NCBI GenBank assembly: GCA_016933985.1
Contig: JAFGTU010000451.1
Location: forward strand, 1-22,528
Direction of reading: 5' to 3'
Length of the DNA: 22,528 nt
From: Sedimentisphaerales bacterium
GTDB lineage: Bacteria; Planctomycetota; Phycisphaerae; Sedimentisphaerales; Anaerobacaceae
The position numbers and the translations under genes were made by a program. This document shows positions 14,391-21,960 of this stretch, one piece after another. Within the stretch, counting starts at the first letter, position 1. Each line of letters opens with the position of its first letter. Under the pieces are notes generated by a model. It was not told the DNA's origin and searched no databases. It saw nothing but the letters and a program-made list of their open reading frames with translations.

Positions 14391-15305
14391 TTATGCGGGC
14401 AAGACTTCTATCATTCTATCGAGCGATTTTTTGGCTCTTACTCTAATATCGTCGGGGACGGTGATCTGGTACTGCATATCCTCCAACGATGCGACGATTT
14501 TGTCCAAAGTTATCTTCTTCATATTGGGGCAAATGGCCCTTTCCGAGGCAGGAATAAACTCCTTGCCGGGATTTTGCTTTTTGAGGGTGTGTATGATTCC
14601 TATCTCTGTCGCGATTATGAATTTGCGTTCGGCGCTTCCGGCGGCGAATTTGAGCATTTGGGAGGTGCTGAGCAGCTCGTCGGCCAGCTCCTTGACAGGC
14701 TCGTTACATTCGGGGTGCGCCAAGACGATGGCTTCGGGGTGTTCTTTCTTTGCCAGCTTTAGGTTTTCTTCGGTAATCAGTATGTGTGAAGTGCAGTAGC
14801 CGGGCCAGAAGATGAGGTTGCGAGAAGTCTTGTCTGCGACGTGGCGTCCGAGGTGGCAATCGGGCACAAAGATTATCTCGGCTTGCGGCGGCAGGCTCTC
14901 GACAACCTCAACTGCGTTTGCGCTGGTGCAGCAATAGTCGCTCTCGGCTTTTACCTCTGCGGTGCTGTTGACGTAGCAGACAACCAGGGCGTTTGGGTGT
15001 TGGTGCTTTAGCTGACGGAGTTGTTCTGCGGTTATCATATCGGCCATAGGGCAGCCGGCGTGCTTGTCGGGCAGGAGGACGGTTTTTTGCGGCGAGAGTA
15101 TGGCGGCGGTTTCTGCCATGAATTTTACGCCGCAGAATACTATTACGTTGGCATCCGTATTTGCGGCCTTTACGCTGAGGCCCAGAGAATCGCCGCAGAA
15201 ATCAGCGAGGTCCTGTATCTCACCGGGCTGATAGTTGTGGGCGAGAATGACGGCATTTCGCTGTTTTCTTAGTTTTTCTATTTTTTCAAGCAGGCGCTGG
15301 TCCAC
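14391..15305 (-). CDS. nadA: Quinolinate synthase A
   Basis: A [4Fe-4S] enzyme that condenses iminoaspartate with dihydroxyacetone phosphate to quinolinate in NAD synthesis. The 304-residue length fits the compact form. Cluster cysteines are C85 (AGCPMADM), C171 (PGYCTSHIL) and C259 (AICPNMKK), at the spacing known from the Thermotoga enzyme (83, 168, 254). Other motifs are ILAHNYQPGEIQDLADFCGDSLGLS near the start, YVNSTAEVKAESDYCCTSANAVEVV, VPDCHLGRHVA and HPEC. The start codon is GTG (15305) with AGGAG 6-7 nt upstream. nadB and nadC are not in the window. Its place between cysteine genes and Fe-S assembly genes makes sense as a demanding Fe-S client, though this is inference. Confidence 0.95.
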   Translation of the reverse strand: MDQRLLEKIEKLRKQRNAVILAHNYQPGEIQDLADFCGDSLGLSVKAANTDANVIVFCGVKFMAETAAILSPQKTVLLPDKHAGCPMADMITAEQLRQLKHQHPNALVVCYVNSTAEVKAESDYCCTSANAVEVVESLPPQAEIIFVPDCHLGRHVADKTSRNLIFWPGYCTSHILITEENLKLAKKEHPEAIVLAHPECNEPVKELADELLSTSQMLKFAAGSAERKFIIATEIGIIHTLKKQNPGKEFIPASERAICPNMKKITLDKIVASLEDMQYQITVPDDIRVRAKKSLDRMIEVLPA

Positions 15306-15341
15306 GGGTCGCTCCTGAGCTACTGTGAGAAGGTAAATCGA

Positions 15342-16268
15342 TTACGGTTTCCTGCCTTTATGCCTGGTGTAAACGAGGTCGGGGTTGGCGGTCGTGACGG
15401 TGACTCCTGGTGGGACGGGCTTTTTCACCCAGACGTTGCCGCCTATTATTGCTCCCCTGCCGATGACAATATCGCCAAGTATTGTCGCCTCGGCATATAT
15501 GGTTACGTCATCCTCTATAGTCGGGTGTCTCTTTCCCGACTTTATAATCCTGCCTCTTTCATCCTTGGGGAAACTCATTGCACCGAGGGTAACTCCCTGG
15601 TAGATTTTGACTCTGTCGCCGATGATTGTTGTCTCTCCGATAACGACTCCGGTTCCGTGGTCGATGAAGAAGCTCCGGCCGATCCTTGCGCCGGGATGGA
15701 TGTCTATTCCGGTTTTTGCATGTGCGCACTCGGTCATAATTCTCGGTATCAGGGGTACCTGTTCGAGAAATAATTCGTGGGCGATTCGATAGGTTGCTAT
15801 CGCAATGACACCGGGATAGCTTATTACAATCTCCTCGCATGATTTTGCCGCGGGGTCGCCTTCGAAGGCCGCGTGGACGTCGCCCTTGAGCCGTTCTCTT
15901 ATTATCGGCAGTCTGTTCAGAAGACTCTGCGTCACGTTTTCGGCCCTTATCCGGCAGTCGCAATCGTCGCATTCTTTTATTCTGCACTGATACTGGTAGG
16001 CCCGCTCTATTTGACCGGACAGCTCTGTATAGATTTCGTAGAGGATGTCACCGAGGACAAATTTGACGTTTGCCTTTGTGATAACCCTATTGCCGGTATG
16101 TCCCGGGAAGAGGACCTCGAAGATCAAGTCGAGAATCTTGAGTATCTCGCCCCTTACGGGCAGATTTGACGCATCGATGAAGTTGATGCCGTAATCGCCT
16201 TTGTACGTCTCTGCGATTTCATCGACGAGCGTCGTAATTTTGCGGTCGGTAAGTTTTTTCTTTTTCAT
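15342..16268 (-). CDS. cysE: Serine O-acetyltransferase
   Basis: Makes O-acetylserine from serine and acetyl-CoA, the substrate of the cysK gene just upstream. From the ATG at 16268 it has 308 residues; this start is preferred over 16286 because AGAGGA lies 8 nt before it. The N-terminal half is helical (EIYTELSGQIERAYQYQCRIKECDDCDC, ALAF-like segment VHAAFEGDPAAKSCEEIVISYPGVIAIATYRIAHEL). The C-terminal half is a left-handed beta helix with hexapeptide repeats: GIDIHPGARIGRSFFIDHGTGVVIGETTIIGDRVKIYQGVTLGA, then IEDDVTIYAEATILGDIVIGRGAIIGGNVWV. The catalytic His pattern (IHPGA, DHGTG) is present. The extra CDDCDC cluster in the N-terminal half fits the longer serine acetyltransferases seen in anaerobes. 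The C-terminus lacks the terminal Ile that inserts into CysK in enterobacteria, so a classical cysteine synthase complex is not assured. Confidence 0.93.
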   Translation of the reverse strand: MKKKKLTDRKITTLVDEIAETYKGDYGINFIDASNLPVRGEILKILDLIFEVLFPGHTGNRVITKANVKFVLGDILYEIYTELSGQIERAYQYQCRIKECDDCDCRIRAENVTQSLLNRLPIIRERLKGDVHAAFEGDPAAKSCEEIVISYPGVIAIATYRIAHELFLEQVPLIPRIMTECAHAKTGIDIHPGARIGRSFFIDHGTGVVIGETTIIGDRVKIYQGVTLGAMSFPKDERGRIIKSGKRHPTIEDDVTIYAEATILGDIVIGRGAIIGGNVWVKKPVPPGVTVTTANPDLVYTRHKGRKP

Positions 16269-16302
16269 ATTTGCGGTCCTCTGCATGAAATTCGCAGGCG
16301 GG

Positions 16303-17229
16303 TTACGCCGGTTGAAACATTTCCGTCGAGATATACCTCTCGCCGGTATCGGGCAGGATCACGACAATTGTCTTGTTTTGGTTTTCGTCGCGTTGTGCAA
16401 GGTCAATCGCGGCCCACAGAGCGGCTCCGGAGCTGATACCGGCCAGGATGCCTTCTTTGCGCGCCAACTGTCTTGAGGTTCCTATTGCGTCGGCGTTTGT
16501 GACCCGGACGATTTGGTCGATGAGATCGACATTTAGAACATCGGGGACAAAACCTGCTCCTATGCCTTGTATTTTATGGGAGGCAGGCCGGCCTCCGGAC
16601 AGTACGGGCGAATCCGCAGGCTCCACGGCAACGATCCGGATCTTCGGATTGTTCTGTTTGAGCACTTCGCCGCATCCGGTCAACGTTCCGCCTGTGCCCA
16701 CGCCGGCGACGAAGATGTCGATTATGCCGTCGGTATCCATCCATATCTCTTTTGCGGTTGTCTCTCTGTGAACCTGAGGGTTTGCAGGGTTCTTGAATTG
16801 CTGCGGCATGAACGAATTCTCGTTGTCCTTTGCAAGCTGTTCTGCTTTCTCGATGGCGCCGGCCATTCCCAGCTTTGCGGGAGTCAAGATAAGCTCCGCG
16901 CCGAAGAGCTCAAGGAGCTTTCTTCTCTCAATGCTCATTGATTCCGGCATTGTGAGTATTAGTTTGTATCCTTTTGCGGCACAAACGAAGGCCAGCCCGA
17001 TTCCGGTGTTCCCGCTGGTCGGCTCTATAATGACGGTATCCGGTTTTATCAAGCCGTCTTCCTCTGCGCATTCTATCATGGCCTTGGCGATTCTGTCTTT
17101 GACGCTTCCGGATGGATTGTAAGACTCAAGCTTGGCGAGAATGACGGCGTTGGGCGGGCCAAGCTTGTTGATTCTCACTAAGGGCGTGAAGCCGACAGCG
17201 GCGGTGATGTCTTCGAATATTGCGCTCAT
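16303..17229 (-). CDS. cysK: Cysteine synthase A (O-acetylserine sulfhydrylase)
   Basis: A PLP enzyme that makes cysteine from O-acetylserine and sulfide. The 308-residue protein shows all family landmarks: GFTPLVRINKLG (13-24), the PLP lysine in NPSGSVKDRIA (Lys44), the substrate loop EPTSGNTGIGLA (69-80), MPQQFKNPANPQVHRETTAKEIW, the phosphate-binding loop AGVGTGGTLTG (175-185), GIGAGFVP and GISSGAA near the C-terminus. The ATG at 17229 has AAGGAG about 6 nt upstream. It begins 20 bp after the Rrf2 regulator and ends 34 bp before cysE, so the three are almost certainly one transcript. Confidence 0.96.
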   Translation of the reverse strand: MSAIFEDITAAVGFTPLVRINKLGPPNAVILAKLESYNPSGSVKDRIAKAMIECAEEDGLIKPDTVIIEPTSGNTGIGLAFVCAAKGYKLILTMPESMSIERRKLLELFGAELILTPAKLGMAGAIEKAEQLAKDNENSFMPQQFKNPANPQVHRETTAKEIWMDTDGIIDIFVAGVGTGGTLTGCGEVLKQNNPKIRIVAVEPADSPVLSGGRPASHKIQGIGAGFVPDVLNVDLIDQIVRVTNADAIGTSRQLARKEGILAGISSGAALWAAIDLAQRDENQNKTIVVILPDTGERYISTEMFQPA

Positions 17230-17248
17230 AGGTTTCTCCTTGTGCGTG

Positions 17249-17683
17249 TTAAATATGATAACTCACGGCACCATGGGCCCTTGCCTTGTCGATCAGGTCC
17301 TGGAGAGTACTCGCCGCGAGGACCTCTTCGATTGCTTCGTGCATCTGTGTCCAGACGAGCCTGGCGGCGCATCCGGCGGCCCGCTGACAATACTCCTCAT
17401 CCTCGGCACACTCTGCGGTAGTGACGGTTCCTTCGAGACAGTGAAAGACTTCACTGAGCCTGATCTCGTTCGAGGGTCTCGCGAGCACGTAGCCTCCCTT
17501 GGCCCCTCTAACACTCCTTACGAGGCCGGCTGATTTCAGAACGGCCATCAGTTGCTCGAGATACTTTGCAGATATATCCTGGCGATTGGCTATTGCCTTT
17601 AGCTGCATAGGGCCCTTCCCGGCATTTTCAGCCAATTCCAAGATAGCCCTAACCCCATATCTTGTTCTTGTAGATAGCTTCAT
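17249..17683 (-). CDS. Rrf2 family regulator with three cysteines (IscR/CymR-like)
   Basis: A 144-residue winged-helix regulator from the ATG at 17683 (AGGG 7 nt upstream). The N-terminus MKLSTRTRYGVRAILELAENAGKGPMQLKAIANRQDISAKYLEQLMAVLKSAGLVRSVRGAKGGYVLARP is classic Rrf2. The C-terminal half has AECAEDEEYCQRAAGC, a C-x6-C-x5-C set close to the C-x5-C-x5-C that binds [2Fe-2S] in IscR; CymR, the Rrf2 protein that senses cysteine synthesis through CysK, lacks that set. So Fe-S sensing is the first guess, but its place directly before cysK also allows a CymR-like link. It heads the sulfur operon and probably controls its own promoter, which has an inverted repeat at the transcription start. 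Confidence 0.9.
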   Translation of the reverse strand: MKLSTRTRYGVRAILELAENAGKGPMQLKAIANRQDISAKYLEQLMAVLKSAGLVRSVRGAKGGYVLARPSNEIRLSEVFHCLEGTVTTAECAEDEEYCQRAAGCAARLVWTQMHEAIEEVLAASTLQDLIDKARAHGAVSYHI

Positions 17684-17702
17684 CTGCAAACCCTAATATT
17701 CC

Positions 17703-17718
17703 TACTATTTTGGTAGTA
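17703..17718. promoter_or_regulatory. Candidate Rrf2 operator TACTA-N6-TAGTA
   Basis: A perfect 5-bp inverted repeat with 6-nt spacing, centred on the expected start of the sulfur-operon transcript just downstream of the -10 box. It does not fit the IscR type-1 consensus well, so it is only a candidate. Confidence 0.4.
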
Positions 17719-17719
17719 T

Positions 17720-17749
17720 ATTATACGCTGCCGCCATGGCATGGAACAA
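17720..17749 (-). promoter_or_regulatory. Promoter of the Rrf2-cys-nif operon
   Basis: On the minus strand: -35 TTGTTC (17749-17744), 18-nt spacer, consensus -10 TATAAT (17725-17720), about 37 bp before the Rrf2 start codon. Confidence 0.55.
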
Positions 17750-17883
17750 GAAAAAATTGAAAAATGTTGAATATTTTCGAATAGGCCGGAGTTCTTGAGC
17801 GTTTTTTGGCTTAGAACACACGTCATGCGGCGGTTTTGGAGCATATTCAGGGCTGCCTACGTCATTATGACCGTCCAATTCGC

Positions 17884-17912
17884 TTGACAGGCTGTAAGAC
17901 AAGGCGTAGAAT
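17884..17912 (+). promoter_or_regulatory. Promoter of the glycosyltransferase gene
   Basis: Consensus TTGACA (17884-17889), a 17-nt spacer and TAGAAT (17907-17912). Transcription should start near 17919, which rules out the upstream in-frame starts at 17836 and 17911. Confidence 0.7.
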
Positions 17913-17958
17913 GAAAGGGTTCTTATGTGTGGGCATAAGAAAGGGGAAAAAAAGGCAA

Positions 17959-20337
17959 ATGGCAAAACGCGTCAAGAAAAGAGTCGTTTTCATATCTTCG
18001 TTTCTTCCAAGAAAATGCGGAATAGCAACTTTTACGTCCGATCTGATCACAAGCACGGCAGCGGCGGCTAAAGGCGAGTTCGAGCCTTTGGTTGTTGCGA
18101 TGTGCTCCGGAGACGATCTGAAGTACAACGATCCGGTCAAGTTTGAGATTAGGCAGAACGTCAAGAGCGATTACATCTGTGCGGCGGATTACATCAATTT
18201 CAGCCACGTTGACCTGGTGTCTGTACAGCATGAGTTTGGTCTTTTCGGCGGCGAAGGCGGCTCCTACCTCAGCCTGCTTCTCGACCGGCTCAAATCTCCG
18301 ATCATAACGACTTTGCATACGGTGGTCGATGAGCCGGATGAGGCGTACCGCAAGGCCATGATTGACATGTGCGAAGTCTCATATAAGGTTGTCACGATGA
18401 ACGAGCGCGGCGTGACAATGCTTAGGGACGTTTACGGAGTATCGACCAGGACGGTGGAGCTGATTGCTCACGGGATACCTGATTTGCCGTTTGTTGACAG
18501 CAACTACTATAAGCACAAGTTCGGTATGGAGGGACGCAGAACGATTCTGACGTTCGGGCTTCTTAATAAGAACAAGGGCATTGAGGTGATGCTCAAGGCA
18601 ATGCCGCGCATAATCGAAGCGGAGCCGTCCGTGGTATATATCGTGTTGGGAATGACGCATCCGAACGTGGTCAAGTACGACGGCGAATCGTACAGATTCA
18701 GTCTTCAACGGCTGGTGAAAGACCTCGGACTGGAAAACCACGTAATCTTCCACGACAGGTTCGTCACGGACCAGGAGCTTCACAACTTTCTTTGCGCTGC
18801 GGAGATCTATGTCACGCCGTATATCAGCAGGAACCAGTTAACCAGCGGGACGTTGTCATTTGCGGTGGGGACCGGCAAAGCGGTTGTATCGAGTCCCTAC
18901 TGGGCCGCGGAAGAGCTGCTGGCCGACGGGCGGGGCAAGTTAGTGGAATCGGGCAATTCCATCGAGATGGCCGATGCGATAATCGATCTGCTCAAGAATG
19001 ATTCGTTGTTCTATTCCCTGCGGCGGAGCGCCTACGAGTACGGTCGCTCTCGGACGTGGCCCAAGATTGGGCAGGCTTACTGGAAGCTGTTCGGCGCGAA
19101 GCAGCTTCCGGTGCGAATAGCTGCCAAGAGCCTTCTTTCGGCAGCCGAGACTATATCAAGCATCGCCGCGCCTGAGCCGTCTCTCGAACATCTCAAGAAG
19201 CTGACGGATGATACGGGGCTTTTTCAGCACGCGAAGTTCACTATACCAAACAGGGACCTTGGGTATTGTACGGATGATAATGCCAGGGCGCTGATGGTTA
19301 TGGTGGAATACCACGCTCAGCACCCCGGGCCCGAAGCTCTGGGGCTTTTCGAGCTGTATCTGTCGTTTGTTATGCACGCGCAGAACAAGGACGGCTCGAT
19401 CAGGAACCTCATGGATTTCGACCGCACTTGGCGGGAAAGCGAGCCTGCAAACGATGCTTTCGGTCGCGTGCTATGGGCCTTGGGAACTGTAATGGCAAAG
19501 CCCCCGTCGCCGGCGTATCTTTCGATAGTCAAGGACTGTTTCGACAGGTCCGTCGGGCGCGTTCAGCGACAATACCCTCGAGGAATGGCCTATTCGATAC
19601 TGGGCATGTCGGATTATCTCAAGCAGTTTCCCGGCGCCAGTGACATCAAACGCCAAGTGGAGATGGCGGCAGACGAACTTGTCAAACAGTACGAAGAGAG
19701 CAGTCTGCCGGATTGGCAGTGGTTCGAGGATGCGCTGACTTACGATAATGCGGTATTGTGTCACGCCTTGTTTGTGGCGGCGGCGACCCTGGAAAACGAG
19801 AAATACCTGGCTGCTGCAAAGAATACGTGCGACTTTCTTCTTGCCGACTGTTTCAATGCAGACCACTTCAGCTTCATAGGCTGCAACGGATGGTATGAGA
19901 GAGGTAAGCATCGGGCCTCCTTCGACCAGCAGCCGATCGAGGCTGCCGGCACAGTTATGATGCTGCGTTCGGCTTACGATGCAACGGGAGACAACAGGTT
20001 CCTCGGACTTCAGAGAAGGGCCTTCGATTGGTTTCTCGGCGCGAACGACCTGGGCCTTCCGCTCTATGACTTCAGGACGAAGGGATGCAGCGACGCGCTG
20101 ATGCGAAGCGGCGTCAACATCAATCAGGGTGCTGAGAGTACGGTGAGTTTCCTTCAAAGCCTGCTGGCGATAGTGGAGACGTATGCGATAATTCACAAAG
20201 TCCAGGACGGCCAGGCCAAGCTGCCGCACCAAGTCGGCTTGTTTGACGAGATAGCCCAGCCCCCCGCGGCAGTAGGTTTTGTGCCCGTCAAGCACGGAAA
20301 TCGCAAGCAAGCGTTGGAAGTCGAGGAGTCCACGTGA
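17959..20337 (+). CDS. GT4-type glycosyltransferase fused to an alpha/alpha-barrel domain
   Basis: A 792-residue protein from the ATG at 17959 (AAGG about 5 nt upstream, downstream of the promoter). The N-terminal ~400 residues are a GT-B glycosyltransferase: VFISSFLPRKCGIATFTSDL at the start, HVDLVSVQHEFGLFGGEGG, ITTLHTVVDEP, HGIPDLPF, TILTFGLLNKNKGIEVMLKAMPRI, and the donor-site region YVTPYISRNQLTSGTLSFAVGTGKAVVSSPYWAAEELLADGRG. The C-terminal ~390 residues start with LEHLKKLTDDTGLFQHAKFTIPNRDLGYCTDDNARALMVMVEY and continue with repeated helical pairs (LPDWQWFEDALTYDNAVLCHALFVAA, GRAFDWFLGANDLG-like), as in six-hairpin glycosidase-like toroids. The family appears near GH130 mannoside phosphorylases in other genomes, so mannose-containing glycans are possible. 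No signal peptide; probably cytoplasmic. Confidence 0.85.
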   Translation: MAKRVKKRVVFISSFLPRKCGIATFTSDLITSTAAAAKGEFEPLVVAMCSGDDLKYNDPVKFEIRQNVKSDYICAADYINFSHVDLVSVQHEFGLFGGEGGSYLSLLLDRLKSPIITTLHTVVDEPDEAYRKAMIDMCEVSYKVVTMNERGVTMLRDVYGVSTRTVELIAHGIPDLPFVDSNYYKHKFGMEGRRTILTFGLLNKNKGIEVMLKAMPRIIEAEPSVVYIVLGMTHPNVVKYDGESYRFSLQRLVKDLGLENHVIFHDRFVTDQELHNFLCAAEIYVTPYISRNQLTSGTLSFAVGTGKAVVSSPYWAAEELLADGRGKLVESGNSIEMADAIIDLLKNDSLFYSLRRSAYEYGRSRTWPKIGQAYWKLFGAKQLPVRIAAKSLLSAAETISSIAAPEPSLEHLKKLTDDTGLFQHAKFTIPNRDLGYCTDDNARALMVMVEYHAQHPGPEALGLFELYLSFVMHAQNKDGSIRNLMDFDRTWRESEPANDAFGRVLWALGTVMAKPPSPAYLSIVKDCFDRSVGRVQRQYPRGMAYSILGMSDYLKQFPGASDIKRQVEMAADELVKQYEESSLPDWQWFEDALTYDNAVLCHALFVAAATLENEKYLAAAKNTCDFLLADCFNADHFSFIGCNGWYERGKHRASFDQQPIEAAGTVMMLRSAYDATGDNRFLGLQRRAFDWFLGANDLGLPLYDFRTKGCSDALMRSGVNINQGAESTVSFLQSLLAIVETYAIIHKVQDGQAKLPHQVGLFDEIAQPPAAVGFVPVKHGNRKQALEVEEST

Positions 20338-20839
20338 GAGTTCAGAACGGTGGGCCTTTTGCCCGACGGTGAAGAATTGTCTGGCTACAGTCAAACAAGC
20401 CTCGCCGCAGTGGATTCTCCCAACCGGTTAGGGGAACGTTTGCCGGCGCCACGTCTCCTTTCAAATTGAGATTTTCTCGGCGTGGCCCAGCATTTTCTTC
20501 TTTTCTGCAAAAAACAACTTGCACATCCGGCTTGGCGCCTGTTAGTATATGTCCGGTGGGCTGGGGATATCCTCTCTCTCCTCTCTCCCTCCGCGCCTCA
20601 GCCCACCGTTATTGGCGTTTTTTTCGTGGAAATCAGCGTTTTGACCCCATACCAGCGGGCATATTGGGCGGAATTTACGGCGAATGACCCGGGTACAGAC
20701 AGGCAGTTGCCATACAAGAACCCACACTTTCGCAGTCAGGGAGGGGCTTTTCTGCACATAATCGCGGTATTTCGCACCATCAAAGACACCTAGCGACTAC
20801 AGTATTTTAGGATTTTTAGGAAATTTGCACAATTTGCAC
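20338..20839. other. Gene-free stretch downstream of the glycosyltransferase
   Basis: Holds a hairpin just after the stop codon (20348-20355 / 20361-20368, seven of eight pairs), a longer hairpin at 20554-20608, and a tandem AATTTGCAC pair at 20822-20839 beside the next promoter. The only long plus-strand frame (20482-20793) resembles no protein I know and runs across the long hairpin. Confidence 0.5.
20554..20624 (+). terminator. Long-loop hairpin followed by a seven-T run
   Basis: CGGTGGGCTG (20554-20563) and CAGCCCACCG (20599-20608) are perfect 10-bp inverted copies around a 35-nt loop that is mostly pyrimidine. Nine bases later comes a run of seven T (20618-20624). It may be an unusual terminator or the 3' end of a small RNA. 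Confidence 0.4.
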
Positions 20840-20869
20840 TTGACAGAGCCTGATAAGATGGGGTATTAT
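20840..20869 (+). promoter_or_regulatory. Promoter of the first PEP-CTERM gene
   Basis: Consensus TTGACA (20840-20845), 18-nt spacer, TATTAT (20864-20869). A second TATAAT-like box follows at once but at poor spacing. The leader of about 140 nt contains a hairpin, CACGCG-AGGTG-CGCGTG (20955-20971), before the GGAAGGAAGG ribosome site. Confidence 0.65.
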
Positions 20870-21016
20870 TATATAATAGCATTACATGGAGGTATGGTGA
20901 GAAGGCTCTGTGGAGCATTCCCCATCAAGACAAGGTGTTGGGTGATTTTGCAAGCACGCGAGGTGCGCGTGAATTCGGATCGGATTAGTGAGTACTGACT
21001 GGAAGGAAGGTGAATA

Positions 21017-21883
21017 ATGGTAGTAAGACAAATTGCGTTCGGATTAGCAGTCCTGCTTGTTGCCGCGTGTGGAGCGGAGGCAGTTACGACTCTGTTGGCG
21101 CTCGACTATGACCCAGGATGGCCTTGGCCCGGCAACCAACGCTGGAAGGATATGGCGGACAACATGTACGCAGGCGCGCCGGACATGACCCCAACATCGC
21201 AGGATTATGCCGGCGCAAGCGTAAGTGTTGACTATAGCGTCATAGGGTCTCAGTTGGCCGGCACGGTCACGGCAACGGGGCTTAAGCCCAACTTTGCGTA
21301 TCAATTGAAGCTGGAAGGCTCAAGCGACGGGTGGACGAACAGCACGCTGCAATCCATCGGCCGGGACAGCAGCGGCACAGGTTATCTGCTATTCGGTTCT
21401 CTTGTGACCGACGAGAACGGTGACGCTGTAGTGAATTATGTGACGGACAGCAGCTATCACGTCCTCCATAAAACTCCGTCGTCGTCAGGGACGTTTGGCA
21501 AGCGAGCGCCAACTGCCAACGATGGTCCGGTGAGCAGTTACAGTTTCGATCCGGATACGAGCTCGCCGTGGTATGACGTGGACTATTCGGCGGCCACGGT
21601 CGATATCTACGGCATGTGGGAAAGCGGCAGGGCGCTGCCGGGCACACTGGAATTGCCGAGTGGCAGCTACATCTGCAAATTCGTGCTCACCGAGGAATCG
21701 TTTCACGACAACACGGGGACCTTTAACCCCAGCTGGGGCATTTATAGCGGGGCCCCCGGCGGCTCATGGGCATCACCCTTCAAGGGCGACATCACCTTTG
21801 TAGTCCCAGCTCCGGGAGCTGTTCTGTTGGGTAGTATTGGCGTCGGTCTTGTCGGTTGGCTGCGAAGACGACGAAGTTTGTAG
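21017..21883 (+). CDS. Secreted protein with planctomycete PEP-CTERM-type anchor (VPAPGA variant)
   Basis: A 288-residue protein with a signal peptide (VRQIAFGLAVLLVAACGAEA, residues 3-22) and a C-terminal tripartite sorting signal: VPAPGAV, a hydrophobic stretch LLGSIGVGLVGW, then RRRR. The middle is rich in Ser, Thr, Gly, Asp and aromatic residues, with no enzyme motif; segments like GTVTATGLKPNFAYQLKLEG and NGDAVVNYVTDSSYHVLHK suggest beta-sandwich folding. The AC in the signal region could be a lipobox-like site but a standard signal peptidase I cut after EA is as likely. The variant with PAPGA in place of PEP is, from memory, frequent in Phycisphaerae. It should be processed by an exosortase-type system and shown at the cell surface. 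Strong ribosome site GGAAGGAAGG upstream; 77 bp before the next gene of the same class. Confidence 0.8.
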   Translation: MVVRQIAFGLAVLLVAACGAEAVTTLLALDYDPGWPWPGNQRWKDMADNMYAGAPDMTPTSQDYAGASVSVDYSVIGSQLAGTVTATGLKPNFAYQLKLEGSSDGWTNSTLQSIGRDSSGTGYLLFGSLVTDENGDAVVNYVTDSSYHVLHKTPSSSGTFGKRAPTANDGPVSSYSFDPDTSSPWYDVDYSAATVDIYGMWESGRALPGTLELPSGSYICKFVLTEESFHDNTGTFNPSWGIYSGAPGGSWASPFKGDITFVVPAPGAVLLGSIGVGLVGWLRRRRSL

Positions 21884-21960
21884 GCCTAATTAACAATAAT
21901 AAGAAGGACAATGGATTGATGTTGTGTTAGCAACGTAGCAATTTGTTTGGAGGTCAAGTG

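Noticed and set aside
19471..20394. A 307-codon frame antisense to the glycosyltransferase
   Set aside because: Opposite a gene with strong domain motifs; no domain and no ribosome site of its own.
20482..20793. A 103-codon plus-strand frame
   Set aside because: Runs across a hairpin and a T run, composition unlike the neighbouring genes, no recognisable motif.
20894..20998. A possible 34-codon leader peptide (MVRRLCGAF...) in the PEP-CTERM leader
   Set aside because: The GGAGG site is only one base from its ATG, too close to work well, and the peptide shows no run of regulatory codons.
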